From assembly GCA_900470095.1 (NCBI GenBank), contig UBZM01000003.1, positions 1 to 42,162 of the forward strand: 42,162 nt of DNA, in the 5' to 3' direction. Origin of the DNA: Hyphomicrobiales bacterium (GTDB lineage Bacteria > Pseudomonadota > Alphaproteobacteria > Rhizobiales > Beijerinckiaceae). The notes beneath the pieces are model-generated. The model saw only the letters and a program-made list of their open reading frames with translations, searched no databases and had not been told where the DNA came from. The translations under genes and the position numbers were made by a program. Numbering within the stretch: the first letter of the stretch is position 1; the number at the start of each line of letters is the position of its first letter. Below are positions 33,035 through 41,609 of this stretch, one piece after another.

Positions 33035-33492
33035 CTGGCTCGATCATGTTTCCCGGCGCCGCATCCGGTCCGGTCCTTGTCCTCGACCGGGGGCTCAGCT
33101 TTTGGGGTGGTGTCGATCCCAAGACTGGAGAAATCCTGGATGTACGGCACCCTCAATGCGGGAAGTCCGTTGCCGGCTCCATTCTGGCGATCGCCGAGCC
33201 GATCGGATCCTCCTCGTCATCGGCTGTGTTGCTTGAGCTCATCGCAGCAGGGACTGCACCAGCTGCTATTGTTCTTGGCCGCGCCGATGCAATCCTGGTT
33301 GTCGGCTGCCTCGCTGCACGCGAATTGGACTATGATTGCCCGCCCATCATTGTCGATCGGCTGCCAGATTGGGCTACGAGTGGGGGCCTTGTCATGCTCG
33401 ATGCGACGGGCCCCGAGATTAAGGTGAAGCAATCAGTGGCTGGCTCGACAGTCCCGGTAGGTGAAGATGTGTCTAAGAAGGTGGCGCGCTAG
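33031..33492 (+). CDS. Aconitase X small subunit (swivelling DUF126 domain)
   Basis: About 153 residues matching the DUF126/AcnX swivel domain, which corresponds to the mobile domain 4 of aconitases. Family segments are GAASGPVLVLDRGLSFWGGV, IGSSSSSAVLLELI and DCPPIIVDRLPDW. The ATG at 33031 overlaps the large-subunit stop as ATGA, so the two chains are made together. The protein completes the heterodimeric dehydratase. Confidence 0.9.
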   Translation: MTGSIMFPGAASGPVLVLDRGLSFWGGVDPKTGEILDVRHPQCGKSVAGSILAIAEPIGSSSSSAVLLELIAAGTAPAAIVLGRADAILVVGCLAARELDYDCPPIIVDRLPDWATSGGLVMLDATGPEIKVKQSVAGSTVPVGEDVSKKVAR

Positions 33493-33571
33493 AGACGCGA
33501 CCTGGATGGTCGTCTGCGGAAGCGTGCTAATCCTTATGACGTTCATCAAGCGCGAGCATCGTGTCGCTCGG

Positions 33572-34120
33572 TTAAAACGAAGGCGGCGTGCAGGCGCTTA
33601 CAACTTCGCAGGCAACCGGTCCCACGCATCTGAACCGATGCGGCCTTCGGCTATCGAAATAATACGCATCGCCGGGGCCTAGTATTCGGCGCTGATCCTC
33701 GACCGTGACCTCCAGCCGGCCGACGAGGACAATTCCGCCCTCTTCGCCATCATGGGCGAGCAGCACACGGCCTGTATCGGTCCCTGGTTCGTAGCGTTCT
33801 TTCAGGATTTGAAGTGCGCGACCGAACAGGCTCTCGCCGACTTGCCGGAACGAAATCCCGCCCTTGCCGATCTCGACCAATTCACTGGCTTGATAGAAGA
33901 TTTGTTGCGGCCTATCAGGCTCCATTGAGAAGAATTCGCTGAGCCCAATGGGGATCCCATCGAGAATTCGCTTCAGAACCCCAACGGATGGGCTAATGGA
34001 GTTCGATTCGATCAGTGATATTGAAGAATTGGCTATGCCGACACGTCTTGCGAGCGTGCGCTGCGATAAATTGTATTTCTGTCGGATGAAACGAAGGCGA
34101 GCGCCTACGTCCACGGTCAC
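33572..34120 (-). CDS. XRE-family regulator with cupin domain (PuuR-like)
   Basis: About 182 residues, the length of PuuR. N-terminal HTH: VGARLRFIRQKYNLSQRTLARRVGIANSSISLIESNSISPSVGVLKRIL. The C-terminal cupin has HDGEEGGIVLVGRLEVTVEDQ and GDAYYFDSRRPHRFR. It starts at a GTG (34120) with AGGAGG 8 bases upstream. It is divergent from an omega-amino acid aminotransferase gene, the arrangement typical of PuuR-type repressors of amine or amino acid catabolism. It differs from the other XRE-cupin regulator in length and sequence. Confidence 0.9.
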   Translation of the reverse strand: MTVDVGARLRFIRQKYNLSQRTLARRVGIANSSISLIESNSISPSVGVLKRILDGIPIGLSEFFSMEPDRPQQIFYQASELVEIGKGGISFRQVGESLFGRALQILKERYEPGTDTGRVLLAHDGEEGGIVLVGRLEVTVEDQRRILGPGDAYYFDSRRPHRFRCVGPVACEVVSACTPPSF

Positions 34121-34478
34121 TGCGCTTTCCTCCTAGATGTCGCTAAGCTGCGCTTCGTCCAAGGCGATCCTCGATAGGTCTTCATCGCGCGTGTTTGCCC
34201 AGAGGAATACGTCACCTCAGTCCGAGGCGAAGGGCACAAGTTCTCAGTCAACGGGGGCCCGCCAACCGGCCTGAAAGAGCCGATCTTCATGTCAGAGCGC
34301 ACGGGCATGGCGCAGTTGCGCTCCACTCTTCGCGTCCGCCAATCGCTGTTCCTCCTGTTCAATATCCGCATCATAATATCAATGCACCATTATAAATCAG
34401 CTCCTTATGGTTCGCCTGAAACAGACTTGTTGGCAATCACGGAACGTGGCTTGTGGTCGATAGACAAGGGAGCACGCC
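34121..34478. other. 358-base divergent intergenic region, regulatory
   Basis: No convincing gene; short frames on both strands have no recognisable domain. The right half (about 34350-34430) is AT-rich and holds ATAAT (34373-34377) and ATTAT (34389-34393) as an inverted pair, a TATAAA at 34391-34396, and TGGTTC-N4-GAAACA at 34408-34423, which resembles the hydroxyproline palindromes but with shorter spacing. These are candidate control sites for the aminotransferase gene. Confidence 0.4.
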
Positions 34479-35828
34479 ATGACCGCAAATACGCCGCCTG
34501 CCTCATTGCAGAATGCCCGTTCGCTCGACAGCTACTGGATGCCCTTTACCGCCAACCGGCAGTTCAAGGCCGCGCCGCGGCTGCTCGCTTCTGCGCAGGG
34601 CATGCACTACACCACCGATGATGGTCGCAAGGTGGTCGACGGCACGGCCGGGCTCTGGTGCGTCAATGCCGGACACGGACGTCGCCAGATCACGGAAGCG
34701 GTCGAGCGCCAGCTTTCGACGCTCGATTATGCGCCGTCCTTCCAGATGGGGCACACGATCGCCTTCGACTTCGCCGAGCGCCTCGCCGCCCTGGCGCCCG
34801 GGGCAGGAGACGCTAAGCTCGACCGCGTCTTCTTCACCGGCTCGGGCTCGGAATCGGTCGACACGGCTCTCAAGATCGCCATCGCCTATCAGCGCGCGAT
34901 CGGGCAGGGGACGCGGACGCGCCTGATCGGCCGCGAGCGTGGCTATCACGGCGTCGGCTTCGGCGGCATTTCGGTTGGCGGGCTGGTCAATAACCGGCGT
35001 GTCTTCCCGCAGCTTCCGGGCAGCGATCATCTGCGCCATACGCATGATCTTGCCCGCAATGCCTATATGAAGGGGCTTCCAGAGCACGGCGCCGAACTCG
35101 CCGACGATCTGGAGCGCCTGGTCGCGCTGCATGGCGCGGAAACGATCGCGGCGGTGATCGTCGAGCCCGTCGCAGGCTCGACTGGCGTTCTGTTGCCGCC
35201 GAAGGGCTATCTCCAGCGCCTGCGCGAGATCGCGACGCGTCACGGCATCCTGCTGATCTTCGACGAAGTCATCACGGGGTTCGGTCGTCTCGGCACGCCC
35301 TTTGCCGCAGATTATTTCGGCGTGGTGCCGGACATCATGACGACGGCCAAGGGCCTGACCAATGGTGCAGTGCCGATGGGCGCCGTATTCGCCAGCCGCA
35401 AGGTCCATGATGGCCTGATGACCGGTCCGGAGGCCGCGATCGAGCTGTTCCATGGCTATACCTATTCCGGCCACCCGATCGCCTGCGCCGCTGGTCTCGC
35501 GACGCTCGATATCTATGCCGAGGAGGGGCTCCTGACGCGGGCCGCGGAACTCGCGACGAAATGGCAGGAGGCGATGCACAGCCTCAGGGGCGCTCGCCAT
35601 GTCATCGATATCCGCACCATCGGTCTCGTCGTTGGCATCGAGCTCGAATCGCGCGCTGGAGCGATCGGGGCGCGGGCTTATGACATCTTCGTCGACTGCT
35701 TCGAGAAGGGGCTGCTGATCCGTGTCACCGGCGACATCATCGCTCTGTCGCCACCGCTGATCGTCGAGCCCGGGCAGATCGACGACATGGTGTCGCTGCT
35801 TGGCGATGCCCTGAAGCGCGCAGCCTAA
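34479..35828 (+). CDS. Omega-amino acid-pyruvate aminotransferase (class III)
   Basis: About 449 residues, PLP-dependent class III aminotransferase close to beta-alanine-pyruvate aminotransferases. The N-terminus NARSLDSYWMPFTANRQFK is typical of that group. The cofactor is held by LIFDEVITGFGRLG (Asp) and the Schiff-base lysine in MTTAKGLTNGAVPMG; the phosphate site is TGSGSESVDTALK. AAGGGAG precedes the ATG. It likely transfers the amino group of an omega-amino acid or amine to pyruvate. A PuuR-like regulator lies divergently, and amidase and gamma-glutamyltransferase genes follow nearby. Confidence 0.92.
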   Translation: MTANTPPASLQNARSLDSYWMPFTANRQFKAAPRLLASAQGMHYTTDDGRKVVDGTAGLWCVNAGHGRRQITEAVERQLSTLDYAPSFQMGHTIAFDFAERLAALAPGAGDAKLDRVFFTGSGSESVDTALKIAIAYQRAIGQGTRTRLIGRERGYHGVGFGGISVGGLVNNRRVFPQLPGSDHLRHTHDLARNAYMKGLPEHGAELADDLERLVALHGAETIAAVIVEPVAGSTGVLLPPKGYLQRLREIATRHGILLIFDEVITGFGRLGTPFAADYFGVVPDIMTTAKGLTNGAVPMGAVFASRKVHDGLMTGPEAAIELFHGYTYSGHPIACAAGLATLDIYAEEGLLTRAAELATKWQEAMHSLRGARHVIDIRTIGLVVGIELESRAGAIGARAYDIFVDCFEKGLLIRVTGDIIALSPPLIVEPGQIDDMVSLLGDALKRAA

Positions 35829-35991
35829 ATCGCCCTTAGCCGCCATCGGCCCGTACCGCCGGCCGGCGCATCGGGCCGATGCAATCCTGTGCATTGCGAG
35901 GCCCGTCCCCGCGGTGCCAGCTTGGCCTCCTGTCGATCTGGCTGACGAGACGTGTCACTTACGCTGCGTCATGCCAATGGAGGGGCCTGCC

Positions 35992-37485
35992 TTGAGCGAA
36001 CCTTGCGATCTCAGTGCCGTCGAGGCGCGGGCCCTGATTGGGTCGAAGTCCCTCTCCGCCAGCGAATTGCTGGAAAGCTGCATCCGCCGCATCGATGCCG
36101 TCGACCCCGCCGTCAATGCCATGGTTGCGCGCGATGACGAGCGGGCGCGGGCGGCGGCGCGAAAAGCCGATGAGGCGACGATGCGCGGCGATGCGCTCGG
36201 CGCCTTGCATGGCCTGCCGGTCGGCATCAAGGATCTCGAGAATGTCGCGGGCCTGCGGACGACCTATGGCAGCCCGCTGTTTCGCGACTTCGTGCCGCCC
36301 GAGGACCAGCTGATCGTCGCCTCGGTCCGCAAGGCCGGCGCCATCATCGCAGGAAAGACCAACACGCCGGAATGGGGCGCCGGTGCGAATACGCGCAATG
36401 CCGTCTATGGCGTCACCGGCAATCCCTTCGATCCCTTGAAATCGGCGGCCGGCTCCTCCGGCGGGTCCGGCGTCGTGCTGGCAACCAGCATGGTGCCGAT
36501 CGCGACCGGCTCGGATACGGGCGGCTCGCTGCGCAATCCGGCGGCCTTCAACGGCGTCGTCGGCTTCCGACCGACGCCGGGGCTGGTCCCGAGCGACAAG
36601 CGGCCCTTTGGCTGGAACCCGCTGAGTGTGCTGGGCCCGATGGCCAGGACCGTGCCCGACCTCTGCCTGCTGCTCTCGACGATGGTCTCGGACGATGCCT
36701 GCGATCCGCTGGCGACGACGGTCTTTGGCCAGACCGTACGCAAACCAGAGGATTTCGCGCGGCCGGCCGAGATCGACCTCGCATCGCTCAAGGTCGCGCT
36801 GACGCCCGATTTCGGCTTCGCGCCGACCGAGCGGCATATCCGCGAGGTCTTTGTCGAGAAGACCGGGCTGTTCAATCACCTCTTTGCCGTGGCGGACGAG
36901 GCGACGCCCAACTGCAGCGGCACTGACGAAACCTTCGAGGTCTTGCGCTCGCTCTCTTTCCTGGCCTCGATGCATGAGCGGGTGCGGGATACGCCTGAGC
37001 TTGTCGGCCCCAACGTTCGCGCGAATGTCGAGGAGGGGCTGCGCTACAACGCGCTCGACGTCACCCAGGCGCTGAAACAGCAGACCGTGCTCTACAAGAA
37101 CTGGCAGAGCTTCTTCTCGCGCTTCGACGTCATCCTGTCGCCGGCGGTGACGTTGAGCCCGCGGCCCTGGAGCGAGCTCTATCCGGCCGAAATCGACGGC
37201 AAGGCGACGCGAACCTATTTCCACTGGCTGGCACTGGCTTATGCCGTCACCGTGGTCGGTCACCCCGCGATCTCGCTGCCCGTCGGGCTCGATCGCAACG
37301 GCATGCCGTTCGGCTTGCAGATCGTCGGTCCGCGCGGTGGCGACGCCAAGGTTCTCGCCGTTGCGGCGGCCCTGGAGCGCGTGCTCGCCGGCGATCCCCG
37401 TACGGCGCGACCGGTGCCCGACATCGCTGGGTTGGCGAAGGCGCAGCGCCTGAGTGACAGTCCAGGGTTCCTGGGATTCGACTGA
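35992..37485 (+). CDS. Amidase (amidase signature family)
   Basis: About 497 residues from this start. The Ser-cisSer-Lys triad is visible: lysine in LPVGIKDLENVAG, serines in SAAGSSGGSG and in TGSDTGGSLRNPA. I favour the TTG at 35992 because GGAGGGG lies 6 bases upstream and the product then begins SEPCDLSAVEARALIG, as in related amidases; in-frame ATGs at 35971 and 35977 are alternatives without a clear ribosome site. The enzyme hydrolyses a carboxylic amide to acid and ammonia. It lies between the aminotransferase and a peptide-type binding protein on the same strand. Confidence 0.88.
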   Translation: MSEPCDLSAVEARALIGSKSLSASELLESCIRRIDAVDPAVNAMVARDDERARAAARKADEATMRGDALGALHGLPVGIKDLENVAGLRTTYGSPLFRDFVPPEDQLIVASVRKAGAIIAGKTNTPEWGAGANTRNAVYGVTGNPFDPLKSAAGSSGGSGVVLATSMVPIATGSDTGGSLRNPAAFNGVVGFRPTPGLVPSDKRPFGWNPLSVLGPMARTVPDLCLLLSTMVSDDACDPLATTVFGQTVRKPEDFARPAEIDLASLKVALTPDFGFAPTERHIREVFVEKTGLFNHLFAVADEATPNCSGTDETFEVLRSLSFLASMHERVRDTPELVGPNVRANVEEGLRYNALDVTQALKQQTVLYKNWQSFFSRFDVILSPAVTLSPRPWSELYPAEIDGKATRTYFHWLALAYAVTVVGHPAISLPVGLDRNGMPFGLQIVGPRGGDAKVLAVAAALERVLAGDPRTARPVPDIAGLAKAQRLSDSPGFLGFD

Positions 37486-37526
37486 CGCACCGACGTCGGC
37501 AGCACAACAACAAGAGGGGATTTCCG

Positions 37527-39113
37527 TTGAAGCGCCGTACGTTCTTGAAAGGGGCCGTCGCAGTCGGCCTCGGCAGTCCCTCGTTGACGTCCTTCGCCCG
37601 GGCTCAGGCCGGGCGCTCCGCGCTGATGAAATTCGTGCCGCAGGCCAATCTGAGCGCGCTCGACCCGATCTGGACCACGGCGACCGTGACCAATAATCAC
37701 GGCTACTACGTCTTCGACACGCTCTTCGGGGCCGATATGGACTTCAAGCCGCAGCCGCAAATGGCCGAAGGGCACGAGGTTCAGAACGATGGCAAGACCT
37801 GGCGCATCACGCTTCGTGACGGTCTGGTCTTCCATGACGGCGCGCCGGTCAAGGCTGCCGATTGCGTCGCCAGCCTGAAGCGTTGGTGCCAGCGCGACCC
37901 GTACGGGCAGTTGCTGGCCAAGGTGGTCGAAAGCTGGCAGGTCGTCGACGACCGGATCTTCGAGATCAAGCTGACGCGTGCCTTCCCAACCATGCTCGAG
38001 GCGCTGGCCAAGGTCGACACGCCACCCTTCATCATGCCCGAACGGCTGGCCGTGACCGATGCCAGCAAGCAGGTGACGGAAATGGTGGGGTCGGGCCCCT
38101 ACCGTTTCGTCCCGGGCGAGTATGTCTCCGGCAGCCGGGTGGTCTACGAGAAATTCGCCGGCTACAAACCGCGCTCCGAGCCGGCGAGCCGCAATGCCGG
38201 TGGCAAGACAGGCCATTTCGAGCGGGTGGAATGGCAGGTCCTGCCCGATCCCGCGACGGCGGCTTCGGCCCTGATGAAGGGCGAGGTCGACTGGTGGGAA
38301 CGTCCGCTGACCGATCTCCAGCCGCTGCTTGCGAGCAATCCCGAGATCAGGCGGGAGGCAACGGATACCTCCGGCCGGATGGCGATCATGCGGCTGAACC
38401 ACCTGCATCCGCCCTTCAACAATCCCAAGGTGCGCCAGGCGGTTCGCATGGCTGTGAACCAGGAAGACTACATGCAGGCGACGCAGGGCGACGACACCAC
38501 GCTCTGGCAAACCTGCCGCAGCCTCTGGCCGCGCGGCACGCCCTATTATACCGGGGAGCAAGAAGACCTGATGCCGCAAAGCCTGGACAAGGCGAAGGCA
38601 GCCCTGGCGACGTCCGGTTACGCCGGCGAGAAGGTCGTCATCATCAGCCCGACCGACTTCCCCGATATCGGCCCGCTCGGGCAGGTCACCGGCGAGCTGC
38701 TGCAACGCCTCGGCATGAATGTGCAGATGGCGGACAGCGACTGGGGCACGGTTGTGCAGCGTCGAGGCAATCGCGAAAGCGTCGAGAAGGGCGGCTGGAG
38801 CATCTTTCACACCACCGGCCCGGCGGTGGGCTGGAGCAACCCGGCCCTGTCGCTGCTCGTCCGTGGTCAGGGCGCCAAGGGCTGGTTCGGCTGGTGGGAG
38901 AACGAGACCGCCGAGAAACTGGCCGAGGAGTGGCTCTACGCCGCCGATGCGGCGGGCCAGAAGAAGGCTGCCGTCGCCCTCGCGCGGCTGGCGCTGGAAG
39001 AGGTCGCGACCATTCCGCTCGGCCAGTTCGTCATCCGCACGGCCTATCGCAAGAGCCTGACCGGCATGCTGCCGGGCTCTGCACCCTACCCCTGGGGCCT
39101 GCGCCGGGCCTGA
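37527..39113 (+). CDS. ABC transporter substrate-binding protein, family 5, Tat-exported
   Basis: About 528 residues, peptide/nickel-type binding protein. The N-terminus MKRRTFLKGAVAVGLGSPSL is a twin-arginine signal (RRTFLKG), which sets it apart from the Sec-exported receptor at 20646. Family segments include GKTWRITLRDGLVFHDGAPV, VGSGPYRFVPGEY and NNPKVRQAVRMAVNQEDYM. It starts with TTG at 37527, with GAGGGG 7 bases upstream. No permease or ATPase genes are nearby, so it is an orphan receptor here and may use another transporter. It follows the amidase by 41 bases and probably shares its transcript. Confidence 0.9.
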   Translation: MKRRTFLKGAVAVGLGSPSLTSFARAQAGRSALMKFVPQANLSALDPIWTTATVTNNHGYYVFDTLFGADMDFKPQPQMAEGHEVQNDGKTWRITLRDGLVFHDGAPVKAADCVASLKRWCQRDPYGQLLAKVVESWQVVDDRIFEIKLTRAFPTMLEALAKVDTPPFIMPERLAVTDASKQVTEMVGSGPYRFVPGEYVSGSRVVYEKFAGYKPRSEPASRNAGGKTGHFERVEWQVLPDPATAASALMKGEVDWWERPLTDLQPLLASNPEIRREATDTSGRMAIMRLNHLHPPFNNPKVRQAVRMAVNQEDYMQATQGDDTTLWQTCRSLWPRGTPYYTGEQEDLMPQSLDKAKAALATSGYAGEKVVIISPTDFPDIGPLGQVTGELLQRLGMNVQMADSDWGTVVQRRGNRESVEKGGWSIFHTTGPAVGWSNPALSLLVRGQGAKGWFGWWENETAEKLAEEWLYAADAAGQKKAAVALARLALEEVATIPLGQFVIRTAYRKSLTGMLPGSAPYPWGLRRA

Positions 39114-39134
39114 CCGGCGCAGCACGGGGTCGCA

Positions 39135-40748
39135 TCAGGCGGCAGGGCCTGCTGCGACCGCCGCCGACCAGGGTGATACGAGATCGCTGCAACCTTCCGC
39201 GCCGTCTCTGTCGACGCGGATCAGGTTCGGGCAGGCGAAGTTGATCGGCAACACGCCGTGCTCGACGACCGAGACCGGTCCGGCCGCTTCCAGCGCATCG
39301 AGGACATCGTCGGGCAGGCGGCAATCGGCACTGGTCGAATCCGGCCCGGAGACATCGATGCGTGGTGCATGGGCGGCCTGGTCGACGTCCATGTCGAAAT
39401 CGAGCGTCCAGGCGAGGCTCTGGTAGACGCTGGCGAGAATGCGCCGGCCGCCCGAGGCGCCCATGGCAAACCGGGGCCAGCTGCCGTCCTTCGGCGTCAC
39501 CACGACCGGGCACATGTTGCAGAGGGGCCGTGCGCCGGGCGTGATCGCATTGGCGCTGCCGGGGCGCGGATCGAACCACATCATGCCGTTGTTCATCAGC
39601 ACGCCGGTCTCGGGCAGAACGACGCGGCTGCCCATCGAGGAGAGCAGGGTGGTGGTGACGGCGACGAGGTTGCCCTCGCCATCGACAACGGTCAGATGCG
39701 TGGTGCAGGTGTCGGCCGGCTCCGGTGCAGCTTGCGCGGCGCCGAGACCGGAGAGGCGCTCGGCATAGGCCTCGCGCATCACCGTCGAGAGCTTTGCGAA
39801 CCAGGCGGCGTTCGGGCCACCCGTCGACGGAGCCACTGCGGCCATGCCTTCGACCACCGCAGCGAGCGTCGGGGCGGCGGTCAGCCCGCCGGCGGTGTGC
39901 AGCACATGCGTGCCGCGCCAGTCGATCACCGGAGCCTGCCGGATGGTCGCCTCGCAGCCTGCAAGATCAGTCGCATCGATGACACCGCCCACGGCCGCGA
40001 TGTCGGCTGCGAGTCGTCGTGCAGTTTCGCCTTCGTAGAAATCGCGCAAGCCCGCCTGGGCCAGGCGCTCCAGCGTCGCTGCAAGATTGCCGAGCCTCAT
40101 GAAGCCCGGAACACCTTGATAGGGCGGTACCGGCGGCAGGCCACCGGGCAGATAGATGCGGGCGCTTTCCTCATAGAGCCGCAAGACCGAGGCCGAGGAG
40201 GCGATCTTCAGCGTCGTGTACCAGTCCTGCGCCAGCCCGCGCCTGGCGAGCGCGATCGCAGGCGCAAGGAGTTCGGAGACCGGCAGCCCGGTGCCGAAAT
40301 GCTGTTTCAGCGCGGCGTAGCCGGCAACCGACGAAGGGATGCAGAAGGAGAGCGGTCCGTGGATATTGCGGTCGTCGACCACCTCCGGCCAGGTGAAGAG
40401 GTCCTTCTTCATCGCGCCGGTCAGCGGGTAGTCCTTCGGATCGGCACGGCGCGGCGCGACGGGGCCGAAATCGACGACCTGGGCTCGCGATTCACCGGCC
40501 TTCAGCACGACCGCGAAGCCGATACCGCCGAGACCGCTGTTCCAGGGTTCGACCGCGGCGAGCGCGAAGCAGGCCGCGACGGCAGCGTCTGCGGCATTGC
40601 CGCCGGCGTCCAGGATGGCCGCGCCGGCTTCGGCGGCCTCGCGGTTCTGCGAGACGACGATGCCGTTCTTTCCGCGCGCCGAGGGCTTGGTCAGGTTCCA
40701 GTTCTGCGTCCGGTAGACTTTTTCACGCGCGCTCTTGGCCACGGCCAT
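39135..40748 (-). CDS. Gamma-glutamyltransferase family protein
   Basis: About 537 residues, Ntn-hydrolase made as a self-cleaving precursor. The new N-terminus would be the threonine in DTCTTHLTVVDGEGN, and oxyanion/substrate features SSMGSRVVLPETGVLMNNGM and GASGGRRI are present. There is no signal peptide, so it resembles cytosolic YwrD-like members rather than periplasmic GGT. ATG 40748 has GGGGGAG 8 bases upstream. It is convergent with the orphan binding protein gene, 21 bases apart. It would cleave or transfer gamma-glutamyl groups; the substrate is unknown. Confidence 0.9.
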   Translation of the reverse strand: MAVAKSAREKVYRTQNWNLTKPSARGKNGIVVSQNREAAEAGAAILDAGGNAADAAVAACFALAAVEPWNSGLGGIGFAVVLKAGESRAQVVDFGPVAPRRADPKDYPLTGAMKKDLFTWPEVVDDRNIHGPLSFCIPSSVAGYAALKQHFGTGLPVSELLAPAIALARRGLAQDWYTTLKIASSASVLRLYEESARIYLPGGLPPVPPYQGVPGFMRLGNLAATLERLAQAGLRDFYEGETARRLAADIAAVGGVIDATDLAGCEATIRQAPVIDWRGTHVLHTAGGLTAAPTLAAVVEGMAAVAPSTGGPNAAWFAKLSTVMREAYAERLSGLGAAQAAPEPADTCTTHLTVVDGEGNLVAVTTTLLSSMGSRVVLPETGVLMNNGMMWFDPRPGSANAITPGARPLCNMCPVVVTPKDGSWPRFAMGASGGRRILASVYQSLAWTLDFDMDVDQAAHAPRIDVSGPDSTSADCRLPDDVLDALEAAGPVSVVEHGVLPINFACPNLIRVDRDGAEGCSDLVSPWSAAVAAGPAA

Positions 40749-41003
40749 GTATCCAACTCCCCCTTGTTCGGTTCAGCCATGCTTCCACGATTCCGTGATG
40801 TGGCGGAAGGCTGGCAAAGCAGGCCCGCCCTGCGGTCGGCTCGGGGGCGGCCCGGCTGCGGCGGTCGGGGTCGCGACCTCAGGTTGAGGATGTCGCAGCA
40901 AATGGCTGGCGCAATGCGTGCGAGGCATTAATCTCGGAACGAATTGAACCTCCGCCGCATTCGCAGCGACAAACCTGCGAGCCGGCATGCAGGGCCCTGC
41001 GCG

Positions 41004-41564
41004 ATGCATACCGAGTCCGACGAAGACCTCGTCAAGCGGATCGCCTCCGGCGACCGGCTCGCCATGAAGGTGCTGTTCTCGCGGCATCAGGTGCATGTCT
41101 ATCGTTTCGCGCTGCGGCTCGTGCGCGATGAGACGGTTGCGGAGGATGTGATCAGTGACGTCTTCATGGATCTCTGGCGGCAGGCGGACTGGTTCGAGGC
41201 GCGGGCCAGCGTCACGACCTGGCTCCTCGCCATCACCCGCAACAAGGCCTATTCGCTGCTGCGCAAGCGGCGCGTGGCCGGCCTCGACGACGATTTCGCC
41301 GAAACCATCGAGGACGAGGCCGACGATCCTGAGATCGTGCTGCAGAAGCAGGACAAGGGTCTCGCCATCAGGGCCTGCCTCGGGAAACTCAGTCTCGAAC
41401 ACCGCGAGGTCATCGATCTCGTCTATTATCATGAGACTTCGGTGGAGGAAGTGGCACGGATCGTCGGCATCCCCGAGAACACCGTCAAGACGCGGCTCTT
41501 CCATGCTCGCAAGAAGCTGGGCGACCTGCTCAAGGCCGCAGGCATCGATCGGGGCTGGCCATGA
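41004..41564 (+). CDS. ECF-type RNA polymerase sigma factor
   Basis: About 186 residues with the two ECF regions: sigma-2 at LFSRHQVHVYRFALRLVRDETVAEDVISDVFMDLWRQ and sigma-4 at LGKLSLEHREVIDLVYYHETSVEEVARIVGIPENTVKTRLFHARKKL. The ATG at 41004 gives the normal N-terminus; a TTG at 40944 is in frame but only adds basic residues. The next gene, 45 bases downstream, encodes a membrane protein with the features of an anti-sigma factor. Target promoters cannot be read from this window. Confidence 0.92.
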   Translation: MHTESDEDLVKRIASGDRLAMKVLFSRHQVHVYRFALRLVRDETVAEDVISDVFMDLWRQADWFEARASVTTWLLAITRNKAYSLLRKRRVAGLDDDFAETIEDEADDPEIVLQKQDKGLAIRACLGKLSLEHREVIDLVYYHETSVEEVARIVGIPENTVKTRLFHARKKLGDLLKAAGIDRGWP

Positions 41565-41609
41565 CCGTTCTCATATGCCTGCTCGGTCCGCCCAATCGGG
41601 AGGTGCGCC

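Noticed and set aside
34117..34374. Minus-strand frame of 85 codons overlapping the start of the PuuR-like regulator
   Set aside because: Very basic, no domain, and the regulator has its own strong ribosome site at 34121-34140.
34503..35894. Minus-strand open frame antisense to the aminotransferase
   Set aside because: No domain, and the plus-strand aminotransferase has complete PLP-binding motifs.
39258..40931. Plus-strand open frame of 557 codons antisense to the gamma-glutamyltransferase
   Set aside because: Composition is that of a GC-rich shadow frame; the minus-strand gene carries the full catalytic motif set.
40936..40960. GGAAC motif upstream of the ECF sigma gene as a general-stress (EcfG) promoter
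   Set aside because: No matching CGTT-type -10 element lies 16-17 bases downstream.
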